Assembly: GCA_002503825.1 (NCBI GenBank)
Contig: DASP01000002.1
Location: 1 to 64,000 of the forward strand
Direction of reading: 5' to 3'
DNA from: Methanoregulaceae archaeon UBA467
GTDB lineage: Archaea > Halobacteriota > Methanomicrobia > Methanomicrobiales > Methanospirillaceae
DNA: 64,000 nucleotides
The notes under the pieces were generated by a model. It saw nothing but the letters and a program-made list of their open reading frames with translations, was not told the DNA's origin and ran no database searches. Each line of letters opens with the position of its first letter. Position 1 is the stretch's first letter. The position numbers and the translations under genes were made by a program. Of the stretch, positions 28,898-37,500 are shown one piece after another.

Positions 28898-29419
28898 TTA
28901 TTTTGTCAATAAAATTTTTTCGAATAAATCACATATCTCTCGGACTGCACCTTCGCCTCCCCGGGCTCTTGTCTGAAAAACTGCATTAACCCTTATATCG
29001 GGATGTGCATCATTTACAATAATAGGGAGGGCCACTATTTCCAAACATGGTTTATCATTAATGTCATTCCCTACATAAGCAACTTCTTCTAATGAAATCG
29101 AATTACGCCGTATAAAATTAATGAGCTCGTCTGCTTTGTTATTACATCCCTGTATACATAAAATTTCTAATTTTTCCGCTCTACGGGTTACTACAGGATT
29201 TTTTTCAGTTGAGAGGATCAATACCTTGATTCCTAAATCCTTGATCTTTTTCAATCCAAGGCCTTCGGCTCGCGAACATCTTACTGCCTCCTTCCCATCT
29301 TCAAACACATATACAAAATTATTAGTAAAAACGCCGTCAAAATCGAAAACAATCAGTTTTATTTTTTTTATTTTTTGAATTAATTTTTTTCTTCGAGGAG
29401 AATATAATATAAATTTCAT
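28898..29419 (-). CDS. KdsC-like HAD phosphatase (nonulosonate-9-phosphate type)
   Basis: A 173-aa C0-type HAD phosphatase. The nucleophile motif is VFDFDGVFTNN near residue 24. LILSTEKNPVVTRRA holds motif II (Thr/Ser), a Lys follows in NNKADEL, and VGNDINDKPCL is motif IV. This is the KdsC/CMP-sialate C-terminal family, which removes phosphate from KDO-8-P or sialic-acid-9-P. It lies 13 nt after the SDR-side boundary and abuts the NeuB gene, so the substrate is probably the 9-phosphate of the NeuB product. RARGGEGAVREIC at the end matches the family tail. Confidence 0.88.
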   Translation of the reverse strand: MKFILYSPRRKKLIQKIKKIKLIVFDFDGVFTNNFVYVFEDGKEAVRCSRAEGLGLKKIKDLGIKVLILSTEKNPVVTRRAEKLEILCIQGCNNKADELINFIRRNSISLEEVAYVGNDINDKPCLEIVALPIIVNDAHPDIRVNAVFQTRARGGEGAVREICDLFEKILLTK

Positions 29420-30472
29420 TTACATCTCCAAATCTTCGAAATTAATAACTTCATCTTCCTTAAGATTTCTATTTAACATTTTACCGACAATTGCATCAAT
29501 TTCATAGGGATTTAACCCCTTTCCTCCTGGGGATTTTATTGCTACATCATTTTGGGCTAGAATATGGTTCACCGATAAATCTTTTGCGGCAACAAGTATT
29601 TTGCTCATTTTGATAAGCGGTTTAATTTCGCAGGGGAGGGGTTTTTTTATCCCGTCGCCAATTGCCCTCTTTGCTCGCTTCAAATCTCTTATCATTTTGC
29701 TCATACCGGTGGGTTCAAGAGAGAATGCATGATCAGATCCTTTCCATGCTCTGTTTAAAGTAAAATGTTTTTCAAAAATTCGTGCACCTAACATATACGC
29801 CACCAAGGCCATTGCTATTCCGTTTTGGTGATCAGATAATCCTATTATAAGATCTGGAAATTGTTCCCGATATGTTGAAATCACCTTTAAATTCATATCT
29901 TCTGGCTCGACAGGATAAGTCGCGGTACACTGAAGGATTGAAAAATTTTTGTGGTATGGACTAATAGTGTCATACACTCGTTGCACATCTTCCAATGTCC
30001 CACCTCCAGTACTAATAATAATTGGTTTCCCGGTTTCAGCAATATAGCGAATTAAAGGTGTATTTTTAAGGTCTCCTGATGCAATTTTATAGCCTTCAAT
30101 ACCAATATCTTCAAGAAAATCTACACTTGGAAAGTCAAAAGCTGTACAAAGGAATGACAAACCTAATTCTTGCGCATAGTTTTTCAATTCGATATATGCT
30201 TCAATATCGAATTCCAGTGCTTCCCTGTGTTCCCCGTACGTTTCGCCATAACTGTGGCACGACTCATACTTCGCAAAATACAGGTCTTTTGTAAAAAGAA
30301 CTTTATTAGTCCTTTTTTGCAGTTTCACTGCATCAACACCACAAAGTTTCGCAGTGTGGAACATTTTTTTGCAAGTATCCAAATTACCTTGGTGATTGTG
30401 ACCAATTTCAGCAATGACTAATGGATCACCTTCATCTGTAATAATTTTCCCGCCAATATCCAGTTTACGCAT
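29420..30472 (-). CDS. neuB: NeuB-family nonulosonic acid synthase
   Basis: A 350-aa synthase that condenses phosphoenolpyruvate with a six-carbon sugar to give a nonulosonic acid (sialic, legionaminic or related). The TIM barrel shows VIAEIGHNHQGNLD, VKLQKR, YKIASGDL, ISTGGGT, LQCTATYPVEPEDMNL, GLSDH and FEKHFTLNR. A C-terminal SAF antifreeze-like domain covers about residues 290-350 (KSPGGKGLNP). The exact substrate, free or phosphorylated, is not readable. The adjacent KdsC-like phosphatase favours a 9-phosphate product. The gene abuts the phosphatase gene end to end, which supports co-translation. Confidence 0.92.
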   Translation of the reverse strand: MRKLDIGGKIITDEGDPLVIAEIGHNHQGNLDTCKKMFHTAKLCGVDAVKLQKRTNKVLFTKDLYFAKYESCHSYGETYGEHREALEFDIEAYIELKNYAQELGLSFLCTAFDFPSVDFLEDIGIEGYKIASGDLKNTPLIRYIAETGKPIIISTGGGTLEDVQRVYDTISPYHKNFSILQCTATYPVEPEDMNLKVISTYREQFPDLIIGLSDHQNGIAMALVAYMLGARIFEKHFTLNRAWKGSDHAFSLEPTGMSKMIRDLKRAKRAIGDGIKKPLPCEIKPLIKMSKILVAAKDLSVNHILAQNDVAIKSPGGKGLNPYEIDAIVGKMLNRNLKEDEVINFEDLEM

Positions 30473-30473
30473 T

Positions 30474-31277
30474 TTAATTCATCCTTTTGAATATACAATT
30501 TGAAATTGTTCCTTCGCCATGCGAATATGTTCTTTTCAATTCAAATCCATATGATTCCAACAAATGTATAATTTTTTGAGAATTTTCTGAACTCGAATCT
30601 ATTTCAACTAATATTGATTTTAAACCCTCCTTTTGCAGAACCTCTTTCGATCCTAGGAGGACTTGCCACTCACAACCATCAACGTCTAATTTAATGAAGT
30701 TAGGAGACTCCAAGTTAAAGATATTAAATAGATCATCTAATCGAAAACCTATTACAATTCGATCTTGATTTTCAACTTTTAAATATTCATTCATGATCAT
30801 TTCATGGGATGCAGCACCAGCCGCCTCATTTGAAAGACGAATTCTTAACAATTTATTACTATCTGATACTGCTATATTTAATGGAATAATTGAAGAACTT
30901 GCATTATTCAATGCAATATTTTCCGAAAGCGCGGCAAAAGTCAGATGACTGGGTTCAAAAGCATATATTTTCGCTTTTCCTTTAGTCCATACATTACACA
31001 CCAAAGAATATGCGCCGACATTTGCACCAATATCGTAAAAAATTGAACCACTTCCCATATATTCCTCAATCCATGCTATAGTTTCAGGTTCTTTTTCGCA
31101 TGCGTGTAACCGGTACTCCTGCATAGGGTTTCCAATTTTCATCGCAATTTTTCCTTTTTTATAGTCTAAAAACCCTATATATTCTTTATATATTCGAAGG
31201 AGTATTATAACTCGATATTTATTCAATTTCGATACAATAATGTGTTTATAGTGTAAGATACTGCTTTTAACGCTCAT
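30474..31277 (-). CDS. FkbM-family methyltransferase
   Basis: A 267-aa protein with an FkbM-type methyltransferase domain. SAM motif I is FYDIGANVGAYSLV near residue 92, followed by AFEPSHLTFAAL, then FIKLDVDGCEWQVLLG and ILVEIDSS. The family typically O-methylates sugars in polysaccharide clusters. The first 45 residues (SILHYKHIIVSKLNKYRVI) are basic and hydrophobic, and may be a membrane-association helix; an alternative start is MKIGNPMQEY. It sits one base from neuB and four bases from wzt, firmly in the operon. Terminal-sugar methylation before export is a likely role (inference). Confidence 0.87.
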   Translation of the reverse strand: MSVKSSILHYKHIIVSKLNKYRVIILLRIYKEYIGFLDYKKGKIAMKIGNPMQEYRLHACEKEPETIAWIEEYMGSGSIFYDIGANVGAYSLVCNVWTKGKAKIYAFEPSHLTFAALSENIALNNASSSIIPLNIAVSDSNKLLRIRLSNEAAGAASHEMIMNEYLKVENQDRIVIGFRLDDLFNIFNLESPNFIKLDVDGCEWQVLLGSKEVLQKEGLKSILVEIDSSSENSQKIIHLLESYGFELKRTYSHGEGTISNCIFKRMN

Positions 31278-31281
31278 CTAA

Positions 31282-32541
31282 TCATTCCGTCTGACGAGAT
31301 TTAAGTCCTGTTTTCCATTTCAGCTTAGGCCTTACTATCCCTTCAATATTTTGAGCGTAATCCCCTCGGGCACTGGCTCCGGTCATTGGATCGTATGCCT
31401 GAAACATTGTAAGGTTTGGAATCCGACAGTAATGGTTTTTTGTACCTGCTGATGAAAATACTGATAAATATACCGAATAATTCATTTCAGCGAGAAAATT
31501 TTTCGGGATTTCGACTTCTGAGTAATATTCTCCGATATCCTTTCTAATATTTTCCTCTGGTTCGAGAATGGTAAAAGCGCATACACCACCCGCATACAAG
31601 GCCAATGCTATTCGAAATTGCATATTTTCTTTTAGGGTCCGATAGGTAATCCTTAATAATATCGCCTCATCCACTCTGACAGTCGTCAATGGCTCTTTGT
31701 CTTCAGAAGTAATTTCAAAGGACCTTAATTTAAACCCCTGTTCCCCTGGCGCATTTTCAATATTATCCCAACGGATTTCCCCGTATTTTCCAAAAGATAC
31801 CTCAAAGTACTTTGAAATTGCTTCAGCTGTGTTGCCATCAAATATTAATTGACCTTTGTCGAGAAGTATAGCCCTAGAACATAGCGAGTTTATGGCTGAC
31901 ATATTATGGCTAACGAATATGATCGTCCTCCCTGATCTGCTGATATTTTTCATTCTTCCAAGACACTTATTCTGGAATTTTAAATCACCCACTGCCAGAA
32001 CCTCATCAATTAGTAGAATTTCAGGCTCAAGATGCGCAGCAACAGCAAATGCAAGCCGGACATACATCCCGCTCGAATATCGCTTCACCGGGGTTTCAAG
32101 AAATTGCTCTAATTCTGAAAATTTTATAATTTCATCGTATTTACTTTCAATTTCCTGCTTTTTCATTCCCAGTATCGAACCTGAAAGATAGATATTCTCC
32201 CGACCGGTCAATTCGGGATGAAATCCAGTTCCAACCTCTAAAAGGGATCCAATTCTACCATGGATCTTTGCATATCCAGTAGAGGGGGGAGTAATACGGG
32301 ATAAAATTTTTAATAAAGTGCTTTTTCCCGCACCATTTCCCCCAATTAACCCAACAACTTCGCCTTCATCGACATGAAAGCTAACATTTTCCAGAGCATA
32401 AATACTCTTTTTTGAACTCGAATTTCTCTCGAAGAGACCATAAATTGTCTCTCTGAATGTCATATATCCTGAATTCAACGTACCTAATGCATATTTTTTG
32501 GAAATAGCATTAATCTCAATGGAAAATCTATTGTCGGACAT
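31282..32541 (-). CDS. wzt: ABC transporter ATPase for polysaccharide export (Wzt type)
   Basis: A 419-aa ATPase that drives export of an assembled glycan. Walker A is GGNGAGKST at residues 67-75, the signature is YSSGMYVRLAFAVA, and Walker B is ILLIDEVLAVGD with a following H-loop VSHN. The C-terminal 170 residues form a Wzt-C-like beta domain, which in bacteria recognises the terminal modification of the O-polysaccharide before transport. The adjacent FkbM methyltransferase could supply such a cap. Its ATG overlaps the wzm stop by one base (TAATG), so the two subunits are coupled. Confidence 0.93.
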   Translation of the reverse strand: MSDNRFSIEINAISKKYALGTLNSGYMTFRETIYGLFERNSSSKKSIYALENVSFHVDEGEVVGLIGGNGAGKSTLLKILSRITPPSTGYAKIHGRIGSLLEVGTGFHPELTGRENIYLSGSILGMKKQEIESKYDEIIKFSELEQFLETPVKRYSSGMYVRLAFAVAAHLEPEILLIDEVLAVGDLKFQNKCLGRMKNISRSGRTIIFVSHNMSAINSLCSRAILLDKGQLIFDGNTAEAISKYFEVSFGKYGEIRWDNIENAPGEQGFKLRSFEITSEDKEPLTTVRVDEAILLRITYRTLKENMQFRIALALYAGGVCAFTILEPEENIRKDIGEYYSEVEIPKNFLAEMNYSVYLSVFSSAGTKNHYCRIPNLTMFQAYDPMTGASARGDYAQNIEGIVRPKLKWKTGLKSRQTE

Positions 32542-33383
32542 TAAACCACATCCGCAAAATATCGTTCCATTCTTTTAAAATATATTATGCCGGATATTAT
32601 CAACAGTATAATTACACCAATTGATATCAGTAAAGTGAATCCCGGAGGATTGGTCCCAAGTAAAACCCATCGAAATCCATCAATAATCCCACTCATCGGA
32701 TTAAGTGCATACAGATATTCAAATCTTTCAGGAATTAGCGTAGATGGGTAGACTACGGGAGAGAGGAAAAAACCCAACTGGATGAGGAATGGGAGGGTAT
32801 ATTGGAAGTCGCGATAGAGGACATTCAAAGCCGATAACCACAATCCAACTCCAAGAGCGGTTCCCAATACAAGCAGGACAAGAAGTGGCAGGAGAACCAG
32901 ATTGATTCCGGGAATATACCCGAAATAGAGCATAAGGATTGTAAAAATGCCGAATGCAATCGCAAAATCAATCATTGGTGAAATTATTCCTGCTAATGGC
33001 ATAATAATTCGTGGAAAATAGACTTTTGTAAGTATTTGGGCATTGGTTATCATTGTAGTTGTAGAACGGTTCAATCCTTCAGTAAAAAGATTCCAGGGTA
33101 AAAGACCTGCGAAAGAAAACAAGGGATATGGAACCCCTTCAGAGGGAACCTTTGCCAATTCGCCAAAAAAATAAGTAAAAACAAGAATCATGAACAAGGG
33201 TTGAATTATTACCCACGTGAAACCAAGAAACGTCTGTTTATACCGGATTTTTATATCACGCCAGATAAAAAAGAATAATAGCTCACGATAATACCAGAAC
33301 TCAAATAATTCAGAAAGAGTGATTATTTTATCAGGCTCAATTAAAATAAAATTTTCATCCAGCGTATTTTGTAAGGGGGCCAT
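32541..33383 (-). CDS. wzm: ABC-2 polysaccharide export permease (Wzm type)
   Basis: A 280-aa membrane protein with six predicted hydrophobic segments and the ABC2 signature RDIKIRYKQTFLGFTWVIIQP. NPMSGIIDGFRW and a C-terminal FKRMERYFADVV follow. It forms the channel for the Wzt-driven exporter. It is the first gene of the minus-strand operon ending at the aldehyde dehydrogenase. A decayed paralogue lies at 21267-22102. Three conserved EGxPYPLF-type loop residues appear in both. A divergent promoter region (33384-33525) separates it from the cytidylyltransferase. Confidence 0.92.
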   Translation of the reverse strand: MAPLQNTLDENFILIEPDKIITLSELFEFWYYRELLFFFIWRDIKIRYKQTFLGFTWVIIQPLFMILVFTYFFGELAKVPSEGVPYPLFSFAGLLPWNLFTEGLNRSTTTMITNAQILTKVYFPRIIMPLAGIISPMIDFAIAFGIFTILMLYFGYIPGINLVLLPLLVLLVLGTALGVGLWLSALNVLYRDFQYTLPFLIQLGFFLSPVVYPSTLIPERFEYLYALNPMSGIIDGFRWVLLGTNPPGFTLLISIGVIILLIISGIIYFKRMERYFADVV

Positions 33384-33497
33384 TATTATAGGGCTAAGTA
33401 TTTGAATTTAGAGCATATAATCCAATCGGAACCCGACAAAAAGTCAATCCTGTTATTGGACTTTGATCATATTTTCAGGATAAGTAGGGAAAAACTG

Positions 33498-33508
33498 TAT
33501 TTAATTAA
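33498..33508 (+). promoter_or_regulatory. Candidate TATA box, probably leaderless transcript
   Basis: TATTTAATTAA ends about 18 bp ahead of the ATG at 33526. With the usual 22-27 bp between TATA and initiation, transcription would start at or next to the start codon. Confidence 0.35.
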
Positions 33509-33525
33509 AGCTGATTAATAATCAT

Positions 33526-34287
33526 ATGGATACACCCCGTTGTGTGGCATTTATACCGGCCCGAGCAGGCTCGATCAGAATTAAAGAAAAGAATATCCAG
33601 AAACTCAAGGGGCATCCCCTTATTGCATATACAATTGTCGCAGCGTTACAGGCAAACATTTTTTCAGATATCATTGTATCTACGGATTCACCAAAATATG
33701 CGAGGATATCTGAGTATTACGGGGGATCCGTCCCATTTTTACGACCTAAGGAATATGCGACAGAATACTCTCCAGATATCGAATGGCTGAGCTACACGTT
33801 GAACAGACTAATGGAAAATGGAAAATATTTTGATGCTTTCTGTATTCTTCGCCCAACTAGCCCATTTCGATTGTCTTCCACAATTCGGCGCGCATGGGAG
33901 TTATTTTTATTAAATGATAATATTGATTCTTTAAGGGCAGTGGAGAAATGTCACGAACACCCGGGTAAAATGTGGATAATTCGAAATAATCTTCTATTAC
34001 CGTTGTTGCCATTTTCTTTAGAAAATCAGCCATGGCATAATAGTCCATATCAGTCTCTTCCAGAAGTATACATTCAAAATGCAAGCCTTGAAATTGCCTG
34101 GACAAGAGTGGTCCTCGAAAATAGGTCCATTTCCGGGACCGCGATTATTCCATTTATTGCATCAGGATATGAGGGATTTGATATTAACAATGAAGAGGAT
34201 TGGATGATCGCAGAAACTTTATTACAGAAAAATAAAGCGGTATTACCTGAAATTATTAATCTACCTTATGAGGTTGTGATCGAATGA
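33526..34287 (+). CDS. CMP-nonulosonate cytidylyltransferase (NeuA/LegF-like)
   Basis: A 253-aa nucleotidyltransferase of the CMP-sialate synthetase family. The nucleotide-binding start is AFIPARAGSIRIKEKNIQ, followed by HPLIAYTI, IIVSTDSPKYA and LRPTSPFR. In place of the usual GSKR, the sequence is GSIRIKEKN. It should activate the NeuB product with CTP for transfer. The gene diverges from the exporter operon and overlaps the transketolase start by 4 nt (ATGA). A DNA or lipid partner is unlikely. The specific acid is not readable. Confidence 0.85.
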   Translation: MDTPRCVAFIPARAGSIRIKEKNIQKLKGHPLIAYTIVAALQANIFSDIIVSTDSPKYARISEYYGGSVPFLRPKEYATEYSPDIEWLSYTLNRLMENGKYFDAFCILRPTSPFRLSSTIRRAWELFLLNDNIDSLRAVEKCHEHPGKMWIIRNNLLLPLLPFSLENQPWHNSPYQSLPEVYIQNASLEIAWTRVVLENRSISGTAIIPFIASGYEGFDINNEEDWMIAETLLQKNKAVLPEIINLPYEVVIE

Positions 34288-36218
34288 ATAATTTTTCATT
34301 AATCCCATTTTCCGAATTTGAAAGAATTTCCATTGAAGTTCAGGACAAATACACAAAATTATCACTTATTGCTGATATGTGCAGAGCAAACGCACTTACA
34401 TCAGTGAAAATAGCAGGATCAGGACATCTCGGGTCAAGTTTTAGTTCACTTGACATTGTCACTACACTCTATCATTCCGAGATGAACCTGAAAGATAAGG
34501 GTCCAAACAATGAAAATAGAGACATATTTTTTTCTTCAAAAGGACATGATGCTCCAGGACAGTATGCAGTTTTTTACTCATTGGGCTTTCTTAAGGAAGA
34601 ACAGTTTCTCAACCTTAGAAGAATTAATGGATTATGCGGCCATCCGGACGTTGGCACCTCCTATATCGAGGCAAATTCCGGATCACTGGGTATGGGAATT
34701 TCAAAAGCGAAAGGGATAGCCATTGCAAAGAAATTGCTAAACCGGAAAGGCCATATCTTTGTCATGACCGGTGATGGGGAGCTTCAAGAAGGCCAGAATT
34801 ATGAGGCGCTTCAAACAGCGATCCATCAGAATGTCACAAATATTACTGTCATTGTCGACCATAATAAAGTCCAGACCGACAAACCGGTGCGTGACATTAT
34901 TGATTTGGGTGATCTCGAATCAAAATTTAAATCTTTTGGCTGGCATGTGGCACGATGTGATGGTCACGACTTTGAACAGATAATAAATTCTTTTTGCACT
35001 CTAGGGAAAGTAAAGGATGCCCCTAAAGTTTTAATTGCAGATACCATCAAAGGCAAAGGGATTTCTTTTATGGAGCACCCAACAGATTTGGAAACCAATA
35101 AGGGGATATACAGATGGCATTCCGGAGCACCCGACGATTCAAGTTTTAAGAGAGGACATGAAGAACTTGTAACGAGGATTAACTGTACCTTAAATTCGAA
35201 GGGAATTAAGAAGTTGAATCTTAAAACAATACTTCCAGAGGAAAAACTCCCAAGTGCGGTAACTGAAGAATATGTTGCGGATGCATTTGGGTCATCTCTT
35301 ATCCGCATCGCACAAAAAAGGAAAGATATGATCGTGTTAGATGCCGATCTAGCAGGAGACTGTCGTATCCGTAACTTTGAGTTACAATATCCGGATCAGT
35401 TCATAGAAAATGGGATTGCTGAACAGGACATGGTTTCTACAGCCGGGGGTCTGGCCCTGCAGGGGTTATTACCAGTTGTCAATACATTCGGAGCTTTCCT
35501 TTCCGCAAGAGCCAATGAGCAGATATACAATAATGCCTGTGAGAAAACTAAAATCATTTATGTAAATCATTATTCCGGATTAATACCTGCTGGACCCGGT
35601 CAATCCCATCAAAGTATCAGAGATATTTCTCTTTTAGGCAATTTACCGAATATCGAAATTCTGCAGCCTTGTAATGCGGCAGAAACGGAAATGATTGTAG
35701 ATTATTGTGTCAATGAAACTAATAATAACTGTGTAATCCGATTAGTAATCGGACCTTCACCTCAAAAAATAATTTTACCTCCGGAATATCGAATCAAAAA
35801 AGGTTGCGGTGTAACGCTGAAAGATGGAAATGATGCAGTCTTGATATCCTATGGACCTGTGATGCTTAAAGAAGCCATTCACGCGTCTCAATTGCTCGAG
35901 ATGGAAGAAATCAGCCTTGAGATAATTAATATGCCATGGCTAAATCAAGTTGATAAACAATGGGTAAAAGAAAAAATTGGAACTAATAAACCGGTTTTTA
36001 TTCTGGAAGATCACAACAGTGAAGGGGGATTGGGAGATCATTTCCTTCATACATTAGCTCTAAATGGATGGGTGAATAACAGGATTTTTCAAATATTTGG
36101 CGTTACAGGATTTCCTGCATGGGGGCGCCCTCCAGAGGTATTAAAGTATCATAAACTCGACAGCACATCCATTGCAGCGAGAATTCAAACAATTTTGGGA
36201 GGACGAAACTGTGCATGA
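34284..36218 (+). CDS. Transketolase, single chain
   Basis: A 644-aa transketolase, combining N-terminal thiamine-diphosphate and C-terminal pyrimidine-binding halves. Motifs: GSGHLGSSFSSLDIV near residue 47, the ThDP/Mg site MTGDGELQEGQNYEAL near 162 followed by VDHNKVQTDKP, and GIAEQDMVSTAGGLALQG near 380. It transfers two-carbon ketol units between sugars. Many archaea encode transketolase as two separate subunits, so a fused chain in an AT-rich glycan locus suggests transfer and a dedicated job. It lies between a cytidylyltransferase and a glycosyltransferase-like gene, overlapping both. Its role is perhaps to build the carbon skeleton of a surface sugar (inference). Confidence 0.87.
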   Translation: MNNFSLIPFSEFERISIEVQDKYTKLSLIADMCRANALTSVKIAGSGHLGSSFSSLDIVTTLYHSEMNLKDKGPNNENRDIFFSSKGHDAPGQYAVFYSLGFLKEEQFLNLRRINGLCGHPDVGTSYIEANSGSLGMGISKAKGIAIAKKLLNRKGHIFVMTGDGELQEGQNYEALQTAIHQNVTNITVIVDHNKVQTDKPVRDIIDLGDLESKFKSFGWHVARCDGHDFEQIINSFCTLGKVKDAPKVLIADTIKGKGISFMEHPTDLETNKGIYRWHSGAPDDSSFKRGHEELVTRINCTLNSKGIKKLNLKTILPEEKLPSAVTEEYVADAFGSSLIRIAQKRKDMIVLDADLAGDCRIRNFELQYPDQFIENGIAEQDMVSTAGGLALQGLLPVVNTFGAFLSARANEQIYNNACEKTKIIYVNHYSGLIPAGPGQSHQSIRDISLLGNLPNIEILQPCNAAETEMIVDYCVNETNNNCVIRLVIGPSPQKIILPPEYRIKKGCGVTLKDGNDAVLISYGPVMLKEAIHASQLLEMEEISLEIINMPWLNQVDKQWVKEKIGTNKPVFILEDHNSEGGLGDHFLHTLALNGWVNNRIFQIFGVTGFPAWGRPPEVLKYHKLDSTSIAARIQTILGGRNCA

Positions 36219-37500
36219 TAATCCTGATTACTTATGGTTTGTGGAACATACCGCAAGAGAACTAGATATCGCCTGTTTGATAAAATATCTAATGCAGAAA
36301 CAACATGGGAAAGAAATTCAAATCGTTTCGCTTCCTTATTCTGGATATTTTGAAATTTTTAATATTAATCCAGAAATTATAATGGTTCCTTATTGTTACT
36401 CATTTAGTTCGTTCTCCCATATTCTCCCACACTATAGAAAAATAAAATTACTCAATTTAGCGTATGAACAGATTTTCCAAAATATTAATCTTGACCTGAA
36501 ATCACCAAAGGATGATTTTACAAAAAAATATGTGATTCACCATGCCTGGAGTGAGGATTTTAAAAAGTATCAGCAAAATTTTGGAGTTAATCCGAAAAAT
36601 ATATTTGTAAACGGAAATTTGAGTTATGGCTTATATAAAAAACCGTATATGAATTTTTTTATGAAAAAAAATGAGATTTCTAAAAAATTTGGCCTTAATC
36701 CAGACCATACTTGGATATTGATCCCGGAAAACTATGGAGCTGCATTTTATACCGAGTCTATTATTCAAGAAAAAATATCTAATGGAATCAATATAAATGA
36801 TGTGATAGACTACAAAAATTTTGCTCAAGAATCATTAAAAATTTTAATTAAATGGTGCATAAAGGCATGCGATGATAAATCTGTGGAAATTATTTTCCGG
36901 CCGCGCCCCGCCACACCTACCTCAAAAATGGTAGAATATTTCAAATCAGAGTCTTCAATTCTTCCAAAAAATCTACATATAACCAAAGATTATTCAGTTC
37001 GAGAATGGATTTTGGCTTCCGATGTAGTGATGTCTTCCTACAGTACAACTCTCATCGAAGCCGCAGTTGCCGAAAAACCAATCTATATGCTAGCTCCAAT
37101 AGTTTTTCCACCGTATCTGCATGCAGATTGGTATAATCTGGTGCCCCAAGTAACTTGTTATCACGAGTTCTTAGAAATTATCCGTGCCTTTTCACCGGAT
37201 TCGTGCCTAAAATTAAAGCAATGGACAGAATCGAAATATCTAAAAAATGGAGATCCGGTTCAGGGTATTGTTCGTCTTCTGCTAAAAATTCCCGATATTG
37301 AGATTTGGGCATCAGATAATCCAGAACTTAAAAAAACAATTCCTGAAAATGAAGGAAATATATTAAGTAACATTGTAAAAACAATAGGAGTTTCATTCCG
37401 TAAACCTAAAATGGAAGATTATGAAAATGATTTCTTTACACCACAGGATGTTCTTCGAAAGAAAATGGAATGGGAAAGGATATTGAATAACATCATTTAG
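36211..37500 (+). CDS. Surface-carbohydrate biosynthesis protein, GT-B-like
   Basis: A 429-aa protein starting at GTG 36211, with GGAGG at 36199-36203. The start lies 8 nt before the transketolase stop, so the genes overlap. The open frame reaches further back, into transketolase, but this start fits best. The C-terminal half has IIFRPRPATPTS, LHITKDYSVREWILASDVVM and SSYSTTLIEAAVAEKP, a GT-B/CDP-glycerol-transferase-like pattern also seen in surface carbohydrate and sialyl-type transferases. With CMP-nonulosonate genes next door, it may transfer the nonulosonic acid. No membrane segment is seen. The family call is approximate. Confidence 0.65.
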   Translation: MHDNPDYLWFVEHTARELDIACLIKYLMQKQHGKEIQIVSLPYSGYFEIFNINPEIIMVPYCYSFSSFSHILPHYRKIKLLNLAYEQIFQNINLDLKSPKDDFTKKYVIHHAWSEDFKKYQQNFGVNPKNIFVNGNLSYGLYKKPYMNFFMKKNEISKKFGLNPDHTWILIPENYGAAFYTESIIQEKISNGININDVIDYKNFAQESLKILIKWCIKACDDKSVEIIFRPRPATPTSKMVEYFKSESSILPKNLHITKDYSVREWILASDVVMSSYSTTLIEAAVAEKPIYMLAPIVFPPYLHADWYNLVPQVTCYHEFLEIIRAFSPDSCLKLKQWTESKYLKNGDPVQGIVRLLLKIPDIEIWASDNPELKKTIPENEGNILSNIVKTIGVSFRKPKMEDYENDFFTPQDVLRKKMEWERILNNII

